Below are positions 23,565 through 34,459 of a stretch of 64,000 bases of DNA, in pieces (the first letter of the stretch is position 1; each line of letters opens with the position of its first letter). The stretch is from NCBI GenBank assembly GCA_028551475.1, contig CM052357.1:6371931-6435930 (forward strand), written 5' to 3'. The translations under genes were made by a program, and so were the position numbers. This DNA comes from Casuarina equisetifolia. Taxonomy: Eukaryota > Streptophyta > Magnoliopsida > Fagales > Casuarinaceae. The notes beneath the pieces are model-generated. The model had not been told where the DNA came from. It was given only the letters and a program-made list of their open reading frames with translations, and searched no databases.

Positions 23565-24683
23565 GACTTCAGCTATAGCCCCTTGAGCAATGACATTACG
23601 CGTTGCGAGGAAATTTCAGTAAGTGTTGTAAAAGGAGGTTGAAACTCCAAGCCTCTTCCTTCCCTTGGGATGTTTCCATGTTTTGATTCCGAATCAAGCT
23701 AAAGAGAATAACAGATGGGGACCATTCGCTTGAAATTTGTGTTTTGCCTGATGTTACGCTTATATCCTGCGTTGCATTTACACGGAATGTGCATTTTGCC
23801 TCTTAAATTCACGTGGAATGCGTTTTCTGCTAATTAAGGCAAAATTGCATGTTCTGCTTGATGAGACCTTCTGCTGGTGCAGGAACTGTAAATGTGAGCT
23901 CACGACCTGATAGATTAAATGGGAGATGAAATACAAGTAAATAAAACTTTTTTCTGCCCTTACTGTTGGTGTTTATCACTTTCTTCGATATGGGGAAGTT
24001 GTGCTTGCTTATTATTCCCGTAAAGAGATTCATAAAGGTACAAAATGATGATAGCTTACCATCCATGCATCACACGTGGTGAAAGAATGGAATTTTCATT
24101 CCAAAGAAAATTTTGAATGAACATAACGGTTGCCAAATACTAACATCGAACAATTTGATGATGTGGTTTGTTGATAATTTGAAATTTTTGAGATAACAAT
24201 GTGTAATTATTGTCTAGATTAGCATATGGTATATCTTATTTTACCAAACTCAAAGGTCTAACCTAAAAATTAATTTAAAAGTTAAAAATTTTTGTTTTAA
24301 TTTAAACTTCACCTTAAGAGTCAAACATGGTGAAATAGTTCAACATAAATTTTGATATTAAGTTATAAGGCCTAAAGGCCTAACCTAAAAGGTAATTCAA
24401 CAATTGGATGATCCTCTTTTAATTTTAATTTTACTTCAAAAATCTTATCTTTTAATGTAGAACTTTTGTCTAATACATATATTCAACTAATAGAAGAATT
24501 CTTTGAGGCTTGAAACTATGAATTTATCGTGTCAATCACCATTCAATGAGACCCAAAACTTGGGCCATATATGCCTGGCTTTATTTTTAAGGCTCAAGAT
24601 TACACAGCAGAACAGAAAATATTAAGATCGTAACACGCAGAAACGGAAAACAATGTTTCCAGATACACGCGACAAGTCGCATG
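23565..24683. other. Intergenic spacer
   Basis: I see no gene, repeat or RNA. The short minus-strand frame at 23830-24066 has no supporting motif. Confidence 0.5.
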
Positions 24684-24689
24684 TTTTAT
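24684..24689 (-). terminator. Candidate polyadenylation signal
   Basis: On the minus strand this reads AATAAA, 60 bp beyond the stop codon of the EC1-like gene at 24750-25136. Confidence 0.5.
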
Positions 24690-24749
24690 TTGGACGTAAT
24701 ACAATAGAGTGCACCAATTGGAAGTCTCCCAACTAAACCATTTCCAGGT

Positions 24750-25136
24750 CTAATTACCGAAAGGAGGAAATGCGCCAGCAAGAGGAGCTGCAGCAGGAAT
24801 ATACGCTATGCTACAGTGATCTTTCAGCACGCTGTGTATGTCCTGTGTGAAACCAAATGCTTCGAGCGTGCTAGGCCAGCACTCATTGGTGATGACAGAA
24901 ATGGCAAGGCAACAGTCAGGGCCGAGATTGTCCTTTGTTTTAAGGAGGAAACCAACAACATCCTTTGAGCAAGAGTTCATATCAGCAAGTGACCTTATGC
25001 AACTGGCTTGATCTCCGCTCACTTGGAACGTTGAAGCCACCTTATATCCTGGCTTGATGGGGAGGTCCATTGCTGCAGCTGCATTAGCCAAAAGGCAACC
25101 AAGGATCAGAATCATAAAAACATTTTTGATGGCCAT
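24750..25136 (-). CDS. EC1-like secreted cysteine-rich protein (prolamin-like, ECA1 gametogenesis-related family)
   Basis: Intronless, 128 aa. A signal peptide (residues 1 to about 22, ending AAAA|MDLPIKPG) leads to one prolamin-like domain (PF05617 type). Cysteines are at 46, 56, 75, 76, 86 and 108, with the family hallmarks CC-x-AIS and CWP. Family members include the egg-cell EC1 proteins, which are secreted and activate sperm before gamete fusion; others act in ovule or seed tissue. This copy is diverged from canonical EC1 around its C-terminal third (HSVLKDHCSIAYIPAAAP). It shares the DLPIKPG mature N-terminus with the gene at 32699-33088, so the two are paralogues. A TATA-like ctataagt (25222-25229) lies about 90 bp upstream. 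Egg-cell expression is an inference. Confidence 0.88.
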   Translation of the reverse strand: MAIKNVFMILILGCLLANAAAAMDLPIKPGYKVASTFQVSGDQASCIRSLADMNSCSKDVVGFLLKTKDNLGPDCCLAISVITNECWPSTLEAFGFTQDIHSVLKDHCSIAYIPAAAPLAGAFPPFGN

Positions 25137-25221
25137 GGCGTTTGATTTGTTTGCTTCTATGTTCTTCTGCTGTATGAAAGAAAGAAGAGAGATGAATTAA
25201 CAGAGAAGGGATGAGAGACTA

Positions 25222-25229
25222 CTTATAGA
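25222..25229 (-). promoter_or_regulatory. Candidate TATA box
   Basis: ctataagt on the minus strand, 86-93 bp upstream of the start codon of the EC1-like gene. Confidence 0.55.
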
Positions 25230-27299
25230 TGGGTGGAAGGAGAACAATCTCACTTAAATAATTCTTGAATTGGTCATTAAAAAAGGACAAAAGATATAAC
25301 AAGTTTATGTTTTCCAATTACTGTAAGGACCAGCTCAAGGCTGATCGTTGATAGAACTATTTTATATTTCCATACGTCTAAAAGAGTTTTGATTCGAAAG
25401 TTGTTTAAGAATGATATGATATGACTGGGCTAATTATTTTACCCTATAATCAATTGAGAACAACAAATTGATTCTTGGGCAAGGCCAAAGGGTAAAAATG
25501 CAAGTTTTGATCCCTGATCAATAGGAATGTACTGTCCAATAGTACCAAGGTAAATGCTCAAAGCATCTATTCATATTGGCTTATGAGAAGAACAAATTGA
25601 TTCTAAAGAAATTAATGAGAGAGCACGTTGCTATTGGTGAAAGATAATTCATGACACCAATAAAAGCTTCCAATCTACGTATATCACGTCATTAGGTTAT
25701 GCTCGAGAGGTATAGCAAAGAAACTCCTCCCTCACGCACTCGGCCACTCCATTTTTCTTTTTCATTCGTCATATTTTACCTCTGCATGTTAAGTTGAGTT
25801 GCTTTACATGAATCCATGGTTAAGAAGTTGCAATTACACATCTAGACATTGATTTGAATATGAGATTTTAACACTACCACTAAAAGAACATTAATGATTG
25901 GTGGAACTTGCTACTTCTTGTCATTAAGTTATCAAGTTCTATTCCTGGTTATACTTGCTGCTTCTTGAGATTAATTTTTAATGAAATAAAAGAAAACTCT
26001 GGTATATTAATGGAGGTAAAAAAGTGACGTGTTCTTAAATTAGTAGTTTAAACTTAATAGTTGAAAATAAAAGTAAGAAGAAAATTAAGTGACTGAAGAC
26101 ATAAACAAGTACGTGATTTTTGGTGATGACTATGATTATTTTGTAAAGATTAAGGCACGCTACGACAACATATGTAGAGAACAAATTTATTGCCAAATGG
26201 TTGTTAAATAATTAACTTGACACTTCTATATAAAACATATTGGATGCTATGGAACACCAATTTGGGCAAGGATTTTTGGTCTAAGCCAATCAGTACAAGT
26301 TACTATTTTGTGGACTATTTTCCATAATTTTCTAAATTTAAGAGTCCTCATAAGGTGTAGTATGGTAAGCCTAAGGATGATTCAAATTTAAGAACATTTG
26401 GTTAATGTAGTTGTTGTCGTGAAAAGAATGATAAAATTCAAGCTTAAAAAACGTGCATTTTTTGGGAAAGGTGAAAAGAGAGAAAATGAAGTAGTTCTAT
26501 TTATAATTGGCTAAGGTTTAAACCAGTAAAAATGCAGTAATTGATGAGTTTTCATGTTAATTTTCATTTATCTTATATATCTCAAAATTTATTATACAAA
26601 ATAGTTCAATCAATTGTTCATCACCTAAACTCAAAAAATGGCATTTCAAAAAAAAAAAATCTAAAATTTTTGCAAATACTTATTTCAATTTTTAAGTCTT
26701 ACACCTTAATTGATGAGATTTTGCTCCTCATGTCCTTAATCTTGGCAACAATGGTACAATTCAAGTCAAAGATTGAATAAATATAATCAATCCAATGTTT
26801 TATATCTTATTTATATGAGTTCTTGGAGTGATTAATAACTCCAAACCAAAAGGGGAGATTTTTAGCATTTGTAAAAAATAAAGAAAAATAAAAAGAAAAA
26901 AAGGAACAAATTTCACAATTATTTCTTGCATTGTGAGATCAACGTGCCAAAGGCAAGTGTTGGGACAATTTTTTATAGGTTAAAAATATGATTTGGGAGA
27001 TTGGAAAAAATCTCTTATAATTTGTGTTTGAATTGTTATAGTGGAAGCATACACTAGTTATTTTAACTAAATGGATAATAAGCATAAGAGTCAATAGATT
27101 GCAATCAAATCACTCAAATTTGCATATAATTTCTCTCTCACATTATCTCAACTTTTGTACTTTATGTTTCATATGCTTATTGTATGAATTAACTATATTA
27201 TACATAAACAACACCCTAAACAAACCTAGATTACTCTTTGTACAATCTCAAGCAAGCTCCCAAGTGACCAATATTAATGGCTAAGCACATTTCTTACTT
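25230..27299. other. Intergenic spacer upstream of the first EC1-like gene
   Basis: AT-rich, with no recognisable gene. Small plus-strand frames near 26541-26780 and 27099-27284 have no family features. Confidence 0.5.
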
Positions 27300-28240
27300 C
27301 ACTTGGGCTTCTTATCTTTGTGGATGAGACTTCCTTGTTTACCTTACTCGTGGCTAGGTACAACATCATTCTCCTTATTTCTACAGATGATATAATTCTC
27401 ACAATCTTTCCTTAGGCTCCTTTCGTCAATCTCCTTGGCACCTAACAACAAGAGTTTGCTATCAAGGATTTAAGCCCTCTTCACTACGTCCTTGGTATCA
27501 AAGTACAACCTATTGCCAACAATCTTCTATTCCATCAAATGAAACAAGCTAAAATGTCGGATGCTAAAATAGTCTAGTTGTCCTATACCATTGATGAGCC
27601 CTTGTCACTTTTCAATAGTGAGCCTCTTGTAGATTCTCTCTTATACTATAGCATTGTCATTACCTCTAGTATATAATACTCACTAGACTAAATATTGCTA
27701 ATGTGATTAATACTACCTGTCACTCTCTTCATAAGCCTAGCACAACTTATTGGCAACAAGTCAAGTGCATCTTTTTCTATCTAGCTAACACCTATCCACT
27801 GGGTCTTTTCTTTACAAGGAGCCCTTCCACTACTCTTTATGCCTTCCCTAGTGTTAGTTAGGCTAGTGATCATGATTATTGTTGCTTAATTGAAGGCTCT
27901 TATGTATTCCTTGAGCACTAGTCTCATATCTTGGAGATCTTGCAAATAGTGCATGATAGCTCATTCCAATACTAATTTTGAATTCAAATGCCTTATTACA
28001 CCACTATTGAGATTATGTGGATTAAGTATTTCCTTCATGATCTTTGAGCTCTTCTAATTCATTAACCAACTCTTTGGTGTGACAATCTTTTTTATGGCCA
28101 ACGTAGTTTTTTGTACTCTCATTGAACATATTGAGATTGATTATTACTTTATTGAAGAGCAACAAATGAGTGAATAACTATAGCTTCACTTCATCTCATT
28201 TAAAGGTTAGCCAATGAATATATTTACCAAAGGACTCTCC
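27300..28240 (+). pseudogene. Decayed Ty1/Copia pol fragment (reverse transcriptase end to RNase H end)
   Basis: Pieces of Copia polyprotein can be read in order across shifting frames: TDDIILT (like the catalytic YVDDIIL), FAIKDLSPLHYVLGIK, a LSTFNS..EPL segment, SIVG/NIAN pieces, TYWQQVK, EIMWIKYFLHDL, EHIEIDYYFIEEQ and NIFTKGL. Stops and frameshifts separate them, so it is a dead relic. The order and orientation match the 3' half of a Copia pol gene, which places the 3' LTR, if kept, just to the right of 28240. No LTR pair was identified. Confidence 0.8.
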
Positions 28241-29724
28241 TTCGTGCACTTTTGTCTTCTTAATTCCAAGTTTACAATCCATGATATCCTTTCAAATTGT
28301 GAGGGTATGTTAACGCATGTGCCTACACACATCCTTGAGCCATACACATTTTCCATGTCAGCATCTTAGTCATCATCAATGTCAAATGATCCAAACACAT
28401 TAGCCCTAGTCTTCTATAGCAATTAAGTCATAAAACCCGAATCTCCCACCATAGATCATTGACACCACCAACCATGGATAAGCTCCAATTGATTTCATTA
28501 GTGTTTTAATTGATTGTAATTTCCCTTCTTTTTGTTTAATTTGAATCAATTTGATTCTTATAGACCAATTGAACTAGCGTGTAAGTTAATCAAGGAAAAT
28601 TCCCAAATTTTATCATTTTTGTTATTCCTTCCTTCTCTAGCCAAATACTTAGGCTTTCAACATAGATACTTAGTTTAACTCACTTCTTAAGCTGAGTTAC
28701 ATCGATCAATGTTTTTTTTTATATGAATTTTTGTTATTCATTTTTTTTTCCTTATCTTTGAGACAAAAGAGTTAATTGGTCACAACAATTTCAATTAGTA
28801 ATTATGAGTTAAAGATAATACCTTAAAGATTGGCTCATTATCATCCGTGGAAATCCATCAAAAGAAAACAAAGATAAACAAGAAGGAAATTGACCTTAGT
28901 ATTAAGCAAAACGTTAATTTTTCTTGCAACGATGCCAAAAACCTATCTCACTTGATGGTTACACTTACAATTATGTCAAAAACCCTAAAGAAACTCTAAA
29001 TATGCACAATCAAAAAAATATTAATCAATTAATTTGTTCTAATTATATGCATTGAAAGCGGCGTCCATATGAAGCTTTGCATTTGATGTCTAGAGAATTG
29101 CATTTGAAGCACATCCGAACAAGGCTTCGAAGAGAAACATCTATACATAACAAGCTTTCAAACATACAATCGTCAACCGCTGTTCCAATTTGCTTGGATA
29201 CGCTGAACGTAGATGTCACTTTCCATTACGCAGCCTTGTACACTTTAATCTCATGATGGTTTAAATTGATGCCCTTGCAGCCCCCATGAGAGTAAAACAA
29301 TCATGATTTCAAATGATTTTGAATAAAACTTCCACTTATTTGATCTGAAAGGATTAAGAATTTGGTGGATCCAAACCTTTTCAACAACCCAAAGGTCCCA
29401 TGAAGAAACGAAATTGATATATATTAGTCATAACCACAAAACTAAACAACAGAATAGGAAAGAGTTAAAGCATCTTTTTTAGGAATGACCATTAGAATTT
29501 TCGATCTGGAGATAAGATCGGAGTGAGTAACATAATTTTGACAGAAAAGAGATGAAGTCTTTAATAATAACACTTACAAAGCTCTCAGATTATCATCATA
29601 ACATCTATTTGAACAAAGTACTTCCTTTACTTCCCAAACTATTATACTAATTGTAACCTTAAAACATCAACATCATGCTTGATATCGAGGTTTGGCTAAG
29701 GCTTCCAGTTGACTCATGACTAGT
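28241..29724. other. Intergenic spacer with possible retroelement 3' end
   Basis: AT-rich. A remnant 3' LTR of the Copia relic may begin soon after 28300, but I could not define its ends. No gene is seen. Confidence 0.4.
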
Positions 29725-29730
29725 TTTATT
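29725..29730 (-). terminator. Candidate polyadenylation signal
   Basis: AATAAA on the minus strand, 36 bp beyond the stop codon of the triple-domain gene. Confidence 0.5.
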
Positions 29731-29766
29731 TGAAGACATAATATCTTGCTTCCGATTTCCTCATGC

Positions 29767-30777
29767 CTAATAACCAACAAGAGGGGATTTCGCAACCAAA
29801 CCAGTAGAAGGAGCTGGAGCTGGACTAGAGACTGCGTTACAGTGGCCTCCTAAGAGGTTGCTTTCTTGAAAATTCAAACCAAGAGCAGTGAGTATACCAG
29901 GCCTGCAGTTATGGATTATAGTAGAAATGGCACGGCAACAGTGTTGGCTTACGTTGATCTGCCCTTCAGTGAAGAGAGTGCTCATCTCATTTGAGCAGGA
30001 TCTCATGTCCATGAAAGCGTTGAAGCAACTATCTTGGTCTTTATTCGTTTCAAGCTTAGATATAGGACCAAACGCAGACTTAATTGGGACACCATGTTGT
30101 GGTGCAGTAAGGGGAGCTGTTGCAGGACTAGATGCTGTGTCACAGTGGTCTCGCAATATGCTGCCTTCCTCAAAATTTAAACCAACAGAAGTAAGGATGC
30201 TAGGCCAGCACTTTAAACTTACACTAGAAACCCTACGACAACAGTCGGCACCGATGCCGGCCTGCTCTTTACCAAAGAAAGTAACAATCTTATTCGAGCA
30301 GGATTTTATCTCCTCCACTGATTTCAAGCAAAATATATGGCTTCCGACTCTTTCCTGCCAGGCAAAATGGTCAAATCCCAGCTTTGTTAGGAAGTGATGT
30401 TTTGGTAGAGGAGGAGGGGCTTCAGCAGGACTAGAGGCTTTGTCACAGTGAACTCGCAACTTTTGGCTTTCTTCGTACGTATATCCAAAGGAAGATAGCG
30501 TCGTAGGCCAACACATTTTCTCAATGGTGGAAATTGCTTGACAACAGCCGCGGCCTATGTCTTCATGCTTCCTAAGGAAGAAATGAACGATTGTCTTAGC
30601 GCAAGACCTGATCTTCAGGAACGCAAATTGGCAATCATATAGGTCTTCATTGCCCGTATTTTGAAGTTCAGTCTTGTGTTTAATGGCTAAATCACTTTCT
30701 GCAACTGCATTTTCCAGCAGGACCAAAACGATGAAAATAGCTCCTAAAGCCTTGGCCTTTGCGCCTATGTATCTCAT
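29767..30777 (-). CDS. Secreted protein with three tandem EC1-like (prolamin-like) domains
   Basis: Intronless, 336 aa. A signal peptide (1 to about 26) precedes three complete six-cysteine prolamin-like domains. Cysteines: domain 1 at 49, 59, 78, 79, 89, 111; domain 2 at 150, 160, 179, 180, 190, 212; domain 3 at 251, 261, 280, 281, 291, 313. Every cysteine recurs at exactly 101 residues, and each domain ends in an SSPA-x-AP linker (115, 216, 317). Domains 1 and 2 keep CWP; domain 3 has CRP. Single-domain relatives (EC1 and ECA1-type) are usually 120-180 aa, so this is an internal triplication. A TATA-like tataaaaa (30814-30821) sits about 40 bp upstream. The open frame over 1 kb and the intact cysteine frame argue for a functional protein. 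By family the role would be an apoplastic, possibly gamete-stage, signal; that is inference. Confidence 0.88.
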   Translation of the reverse strand: MRYIGAKAKALGAIFIVLVLLENAVAESDLAIKHKTELQNTGNEDLYDCQFAFLKIRSCAKTIVHFFLRKHEDIGRGCCQAISTIEKMCWPTTLSSFGYTYEESQKLRVHCDKASSPAEAPPPLPKHHFLTKLGFDHFAWQERVGSHIFCLKSVEEIKSCSNKIVTFFGKEQAGIGADCCRRVSSVSLKCWPSILTSVGLNFEEGSILRDHCDTASSPATAPLTAPQHGVPIKSAFGPISKLETNKDQDSCFNAFMDMRSCSNEMSTLFTEGQINVSQHCCRAISTIIHNCRPGILTALGLNFQESNLLGGHCNAVSSPAPAPSTGLVAKSPLVGY

Positions 30778-30813
30778 TGTGTTTCTGTTGTTATATAACT
30801 AAGGGTCAAGAGG

Positions 30814-30821
30814 TTTTTATA
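30814..30821 (-). promoter_or_regulatory. Candidate TATA box
   Basis: tataaaaa on the minus strand, 37-44 bp upstream of the start codon of the triple-domain EC1-like gene. The close spacing implies a very short 5' UTR. Confidence 0.55.
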
Positions 30822-32475
30822 GAAGACGTAAAGGACGGGAGACAGCTTTCAATCATAATTCAAGAGCCAATTACGTTGTAGTAATTATCATATTTTTTAA
30901 GTCATTTAAGCAAAATGTGTTGGGACAAGATCACAAGTTTCCCTCGTCATTGCTGTTCAAACAAAACCTTTTGTGAAGCCAAAGGTGACTGAAATTTGCT
31001 TGTAAAAATGGACAAACCACAAAACATTCTTTTTCCTTTAAAATACTTATACGAACTAGAGTAGTATAGCCATAAGAAGCATCAAAGGACATTTTGACTT
31101 TAGACGTGCAAGCTTTGGCCTACCTCCCTGCACATGGTTTACATAAACATCATTGGTTAGCCACAAGTCTTTTTGCGTCAGAGAATTGTATGATAGATAA
31201 ACGTTGTAGTTTGAAACGTGTTGCCAATTACCAAACTTATTTTTATATAAAGTTGAGTTTTGTTTTCATTGAGGAGTCGTTTGAAAATGGTAACCTCTTG
31301 CAAGCATCTTGCAAAAATGTTTTTGTTTCGAGTGGAAGAGACAGTAAACATCGACGTGTCTGAAATACATAAGCAGACCACAAATATCTGGAAGAAATTG
31401 TAGTTAGTTTATACAAAATACAATTAAAAGCAGCCTGCAGTTTGCCTCTCCAACCTTTCTTTACCGCTTGCCTTCTTAAACATATTGGTTTGATATACGA
31501 ATTTGCCCGAAGAGCAAAGCAGCTAGTCCCATTTATGCAAACTTAATAAGCTTGAGATCACGTGCGTACTTGACCTGGTTTGCTTAGTGAGGTGCATGAT
31601 GCAGGCAAATTGTACTTAGACTTCATTGTGGGTACTGAGAAAGATACCCATTTACACTATCTACAACAATTGAGCACCTATTGCGACATCAACTTGACCA
31701 ATTGAGCATGACAAAGACCAACTCTCATAAAAAGCATTTAACATTCACATTCCATAATTGAACTTCCCTTATAATCTTCTCCACATTCAGTATTTTCTTC
31801 TACATTGAACTTTTGAGCTTGCATATGTTTAAAACAATTTTTTTTAGTTACCACCCATATTCGCAAATGGAAATTTACTCAAAGGAAGAAAATTAGGTCT
31901 TAATAAGAAATATAAGAGCATAAATAACGCACAAACTTATTCTAAAAAATTGAAAAATTAAATAGTCAGATTAACATATTTGATAGGAGGAAGATATGAA
32001 ACTAGGAAACTCTTTGACTTATATGTCTGGAGTTTCCATGTTTCGATTCAGGTTATATCTTTCACTTCACATCCAATTTGGTAAATATATTATATCCTTT
32101 CCCCTCAATAATATCGGAAAGCTTATCTTTAGCACGAGCCAGGTGGTAAAGTCATTGCACAAGCCACATTTTGTACTGCCCAAGATGACAGCCGAAGACT
32201 AAGCAAATGTTACATTAGTGGTTTTAGTCTCTAAATTGAGATTTAATGAGTAATGAGTTGGTAAGGCCAAATCCTTATCAAAGACTAGACGTATACTTCT
32301 GTTGATTAGACTTCATGTTTTTACTTTTCGACGCTTGATGAGACCCCCATAGTGGGATAGCTCTTTAGCGAAGCCAAAAATAGAGAAGAAAGCAGCTAGC
32401 GAAACAGTAGTCCTTTTAGAAGCAGGAAATAGATTGTATCTAACTCAACTCAGTTCCAGAGTGAAACAGTAGTGG
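30822..32475. other. Intergenic spacer within the EC1-like cluster
   Basis: I see no gene or repeat. Short frames at 31094-31363 (+) and 31996-32202 (+) lack any family signature. Confidence 0.5.
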
Positions 32476-32481
32476 TTTATT
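32476..32481 (-). terminator. Candidate polyadenylation signal
   Basis: AATAAA on the minus strand, about 220 bp beyond the stop codon of the EC1 gene at 32699-33088. Confidence 0.35.
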
Positions 32482-32698
32482 TAAAGCATGAGAGACAAGA
32501 GTGCCACAGAAAACATAGCCAAGGTTTTTAAAAAAGGGAGGGTTCATTATTGCATAGCAGACTGGACAGCATAAAAAACCCGCACACCTATTTAACCACA
32601 CCAAACACTCTAGGCAACCCAGGTATACAGTAACTAGAGAGGACAAACGACTACTTAGAAACTTCCAAAGAAGAACATTTGTAGTTCATCCTCAGTTT

Positions 32699-33088
32699 CT
32701 AGGCCCGAGGCACTGGTGAGGCGGCGAGAGGAGCTGCAGCAGGAACTGGAGCTGCATCACAATAGCCTCGTAGAATATTGCCCTCCTCAGTGGTAAAACC
32801 GAGGGAAGTGAGCATGGCAGGCCAGCAATTTTGGGTTATTATAGAAATTGCACTGCAACAGCCTGGTCCAATATCAGCCTGGCCTTTGACGAAGAAAGTG
32901 ATGATCTCATTTGAGCAGGATTTGATCTCCATAAGCGCGTTCCAGCAAGGGGCAAGGCCTTCACTGGCTTCAAGCCTCGCTGCAAGGTGGTGTCCAGGCT
33001 TAATGGGCAAATCCCTCGCTGCAGTTGTATTTGTCAATGTCAACAGGCACGAAAGGAGCAGCAAAACAAACCAATTCCGGCAAGCCAT
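32699..33088 (-). CDS. EC1: Egg cell-secreted protein 1 (EC1) family
   Basis: Intronless, 129 aa. A signal peptide (1-24) is followed by RDLPIKPG and LAARLEASEG, then one prolamin-like domain with cysteines at 48, 58, 77, 78, 88 and 110. The EC1 hallmarks are present: CWNALMEIKSCSNEI, CC-x-AI, and CWPAMLTSLGFT-x-EE up to L-x-x-YC. A Pro/Ala-rich tail ends the protein. EC1 proteins are stored in egg-cell vesicles and released when sperm arrive, promoting surface delivery of the fusogen HAP2/GCS1 on sperm. This is the most canonical EC1 of the three in the cluster. A TATA box (33160-33168 region) lies about 75 bp upstream. The family call is firm; the exact member number is not assignable. Confidence 0.92.
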   Translation of the reverse strand: MACRNWFVLLLLSCLLTLTNTTAARDLPIKPGHHLAARLEASEGLAPCWNALMEIKSCSNEIITFFVKGQADIGPGCCSAISIITQNCWPAMLTSLGFTTEEGNILRGYCDAAPVPAAAPLAASPVPRA

Positions 33089-33159
33089 GGAAGGAATTTC
33101 GTCGTTAATATGTGTAAGATGGAGTAAAAGGACTATGGAAACGTTTAGCTCTGGGACAC

Positions 33160-33168
33160 TATATATAG
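33160..33168 (-). promoter_or_regulatory. Candidate TATA box of the EC1 gene
   Basis: ctatatata-type motif on the minus strand, about 75 bp upstream of the start codon. Confidence 0.6.
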
Positions 33169-33340
33169 AGCAGGTGGGGGAGGGGAGAGGACTCTGAAGT
33201 TATGTTTAGCCACCGTTATAAGAATGGTCTTTAATTGCGCATAACAAAAGCTTCAGGACAGGTGATTAGTCTCTATAACTGTCAGTGATCAGATAATATG
33301 TAGGAAGCTGAATATACACGAGATTTTCAAGGAATTTATG

Positions 33341-33547
33341 TCAAAGTAGCGGCCCTTCTTCTGTGATCATTTCCTTCCCTGTCTGTTTTTTGGGCAGATG
33401 ATCAGGGGACCTCTTGGAATGCTCCACAACCGTTGATTCAGCCTGATAGACATCTGTAACCCCTAGAGAGGACCCAATACTGCTCGATGTGGTATCGTAG
33501 AAAGTTTGATGAGTTTCATCCGGAACTATCCATATGTTAGTTTCAGG
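33341..33547 (-). pseudogene. Exon-like relic of an unidentified gene
   Basis: The minus strand is open for 69 codons up to a TGA (33341-33343). The peptide has realistic composition (PETNIWIVPDETHQTFYD and VVEHSKRSPDHLPKKQTGKE), unlike the surrounding non-coding DNA. No start codon or conserved domain is recognised. It reads like a C-terminal exon of a lost or displaced gene. It could belong with the open stretch at 33926-34060. Confidence 0.35.
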
Positions 33548-33925
33548 TTATGGAATACAAGATGCAGGAAACAAGGTGTTAAATTATTCCTTAATTCCTT
33601 TGGTTGATCATTTTATGTTTTCATTAATCTTCTTGTTTATTAAATATGTCAAAACAAGTTAATTATAAATGATGGGTCAGTTGGCAAGAATAGTTGGTTT
33701 GGGTATATTGTGAAAGTACTATTAACTGGTTGCCATCAGTTTGCATTGCATAAATGTCTTCATCATGGAGTCATTTGTGAGTCACGTATGTACATTCTTT
33801 TTGGCTGCTCCACATCTTTCTAGCTCTACATGCTTCTTATGTCCAGCTAAGGAGAAATTAAGCAAAATGAGGTGATTCAAAGCAGCATACATTGAGATGG
33901 AGTTAACCAACTAGCGGAGCATATT

Positions 33926-34060
33926 TTAGTCGAAAAGCATAGATGTTCTGTAGATTTCTTCTGCCTTCCTATACATTTCTTTCTCAAATTGAATTTCGGC
34001 TACCTGGCATTGCCCAGCAGTCATATCAAAAGTTATCAAAGAACCTGAAGACCTGATGGA
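33926..34060 (-). pseudogene. Second exon-like relic, charged helical peptide
   Basis: A minus-strand frame between two stops encodes about 44 residues with an amphipathic, charged segment (QVAEIQFEKEMYRKAEEIYR) that suggests a coiled coil or helix. The family is not recognised. It has the same orientation as the relic at 33341-33547, so both may derive from one gene. Confidence 0.3.
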
Positions 34061-34459
34061 TTACTTGCGAAAGGTAATGACAAGGAAAATACAGCCTCGG
34101 GTTTACTTCAGGAACAAAGGGACAACCAAAAGAGAGCCCTTAGCCACAATGTGGCAGTGATTTCTTAACGTTCTAGTCGGAAGATAAACAAATGCACAAA
34201 CCGTATCAAAAGAGTTGAACTTCTAATGCTGAAACCTCAAAAATATAATCACTCACAATAATACTATACAATGACAGTGGCAACAGCTGTCCAACACAAT
34301 ATTTCTTACAATAAGTACAAATAATGAATATCAAAACCAAACATACGATGATGATGATTCCAAAAGGAATGAAAAAGGGGAAGGCAATAACCAAGATGCC
34401 TCAAAACCTATAGATTGTTATACTCTTAAACAAATACACTTTACACTGCTCAACTAGAC

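Noticed and set aside
29888..30397. Plus-strand open frame of 169 codons
   Set aside because: Antisense to the triple-domain EC1-like gene, which has clear family motifs on the minus strand.
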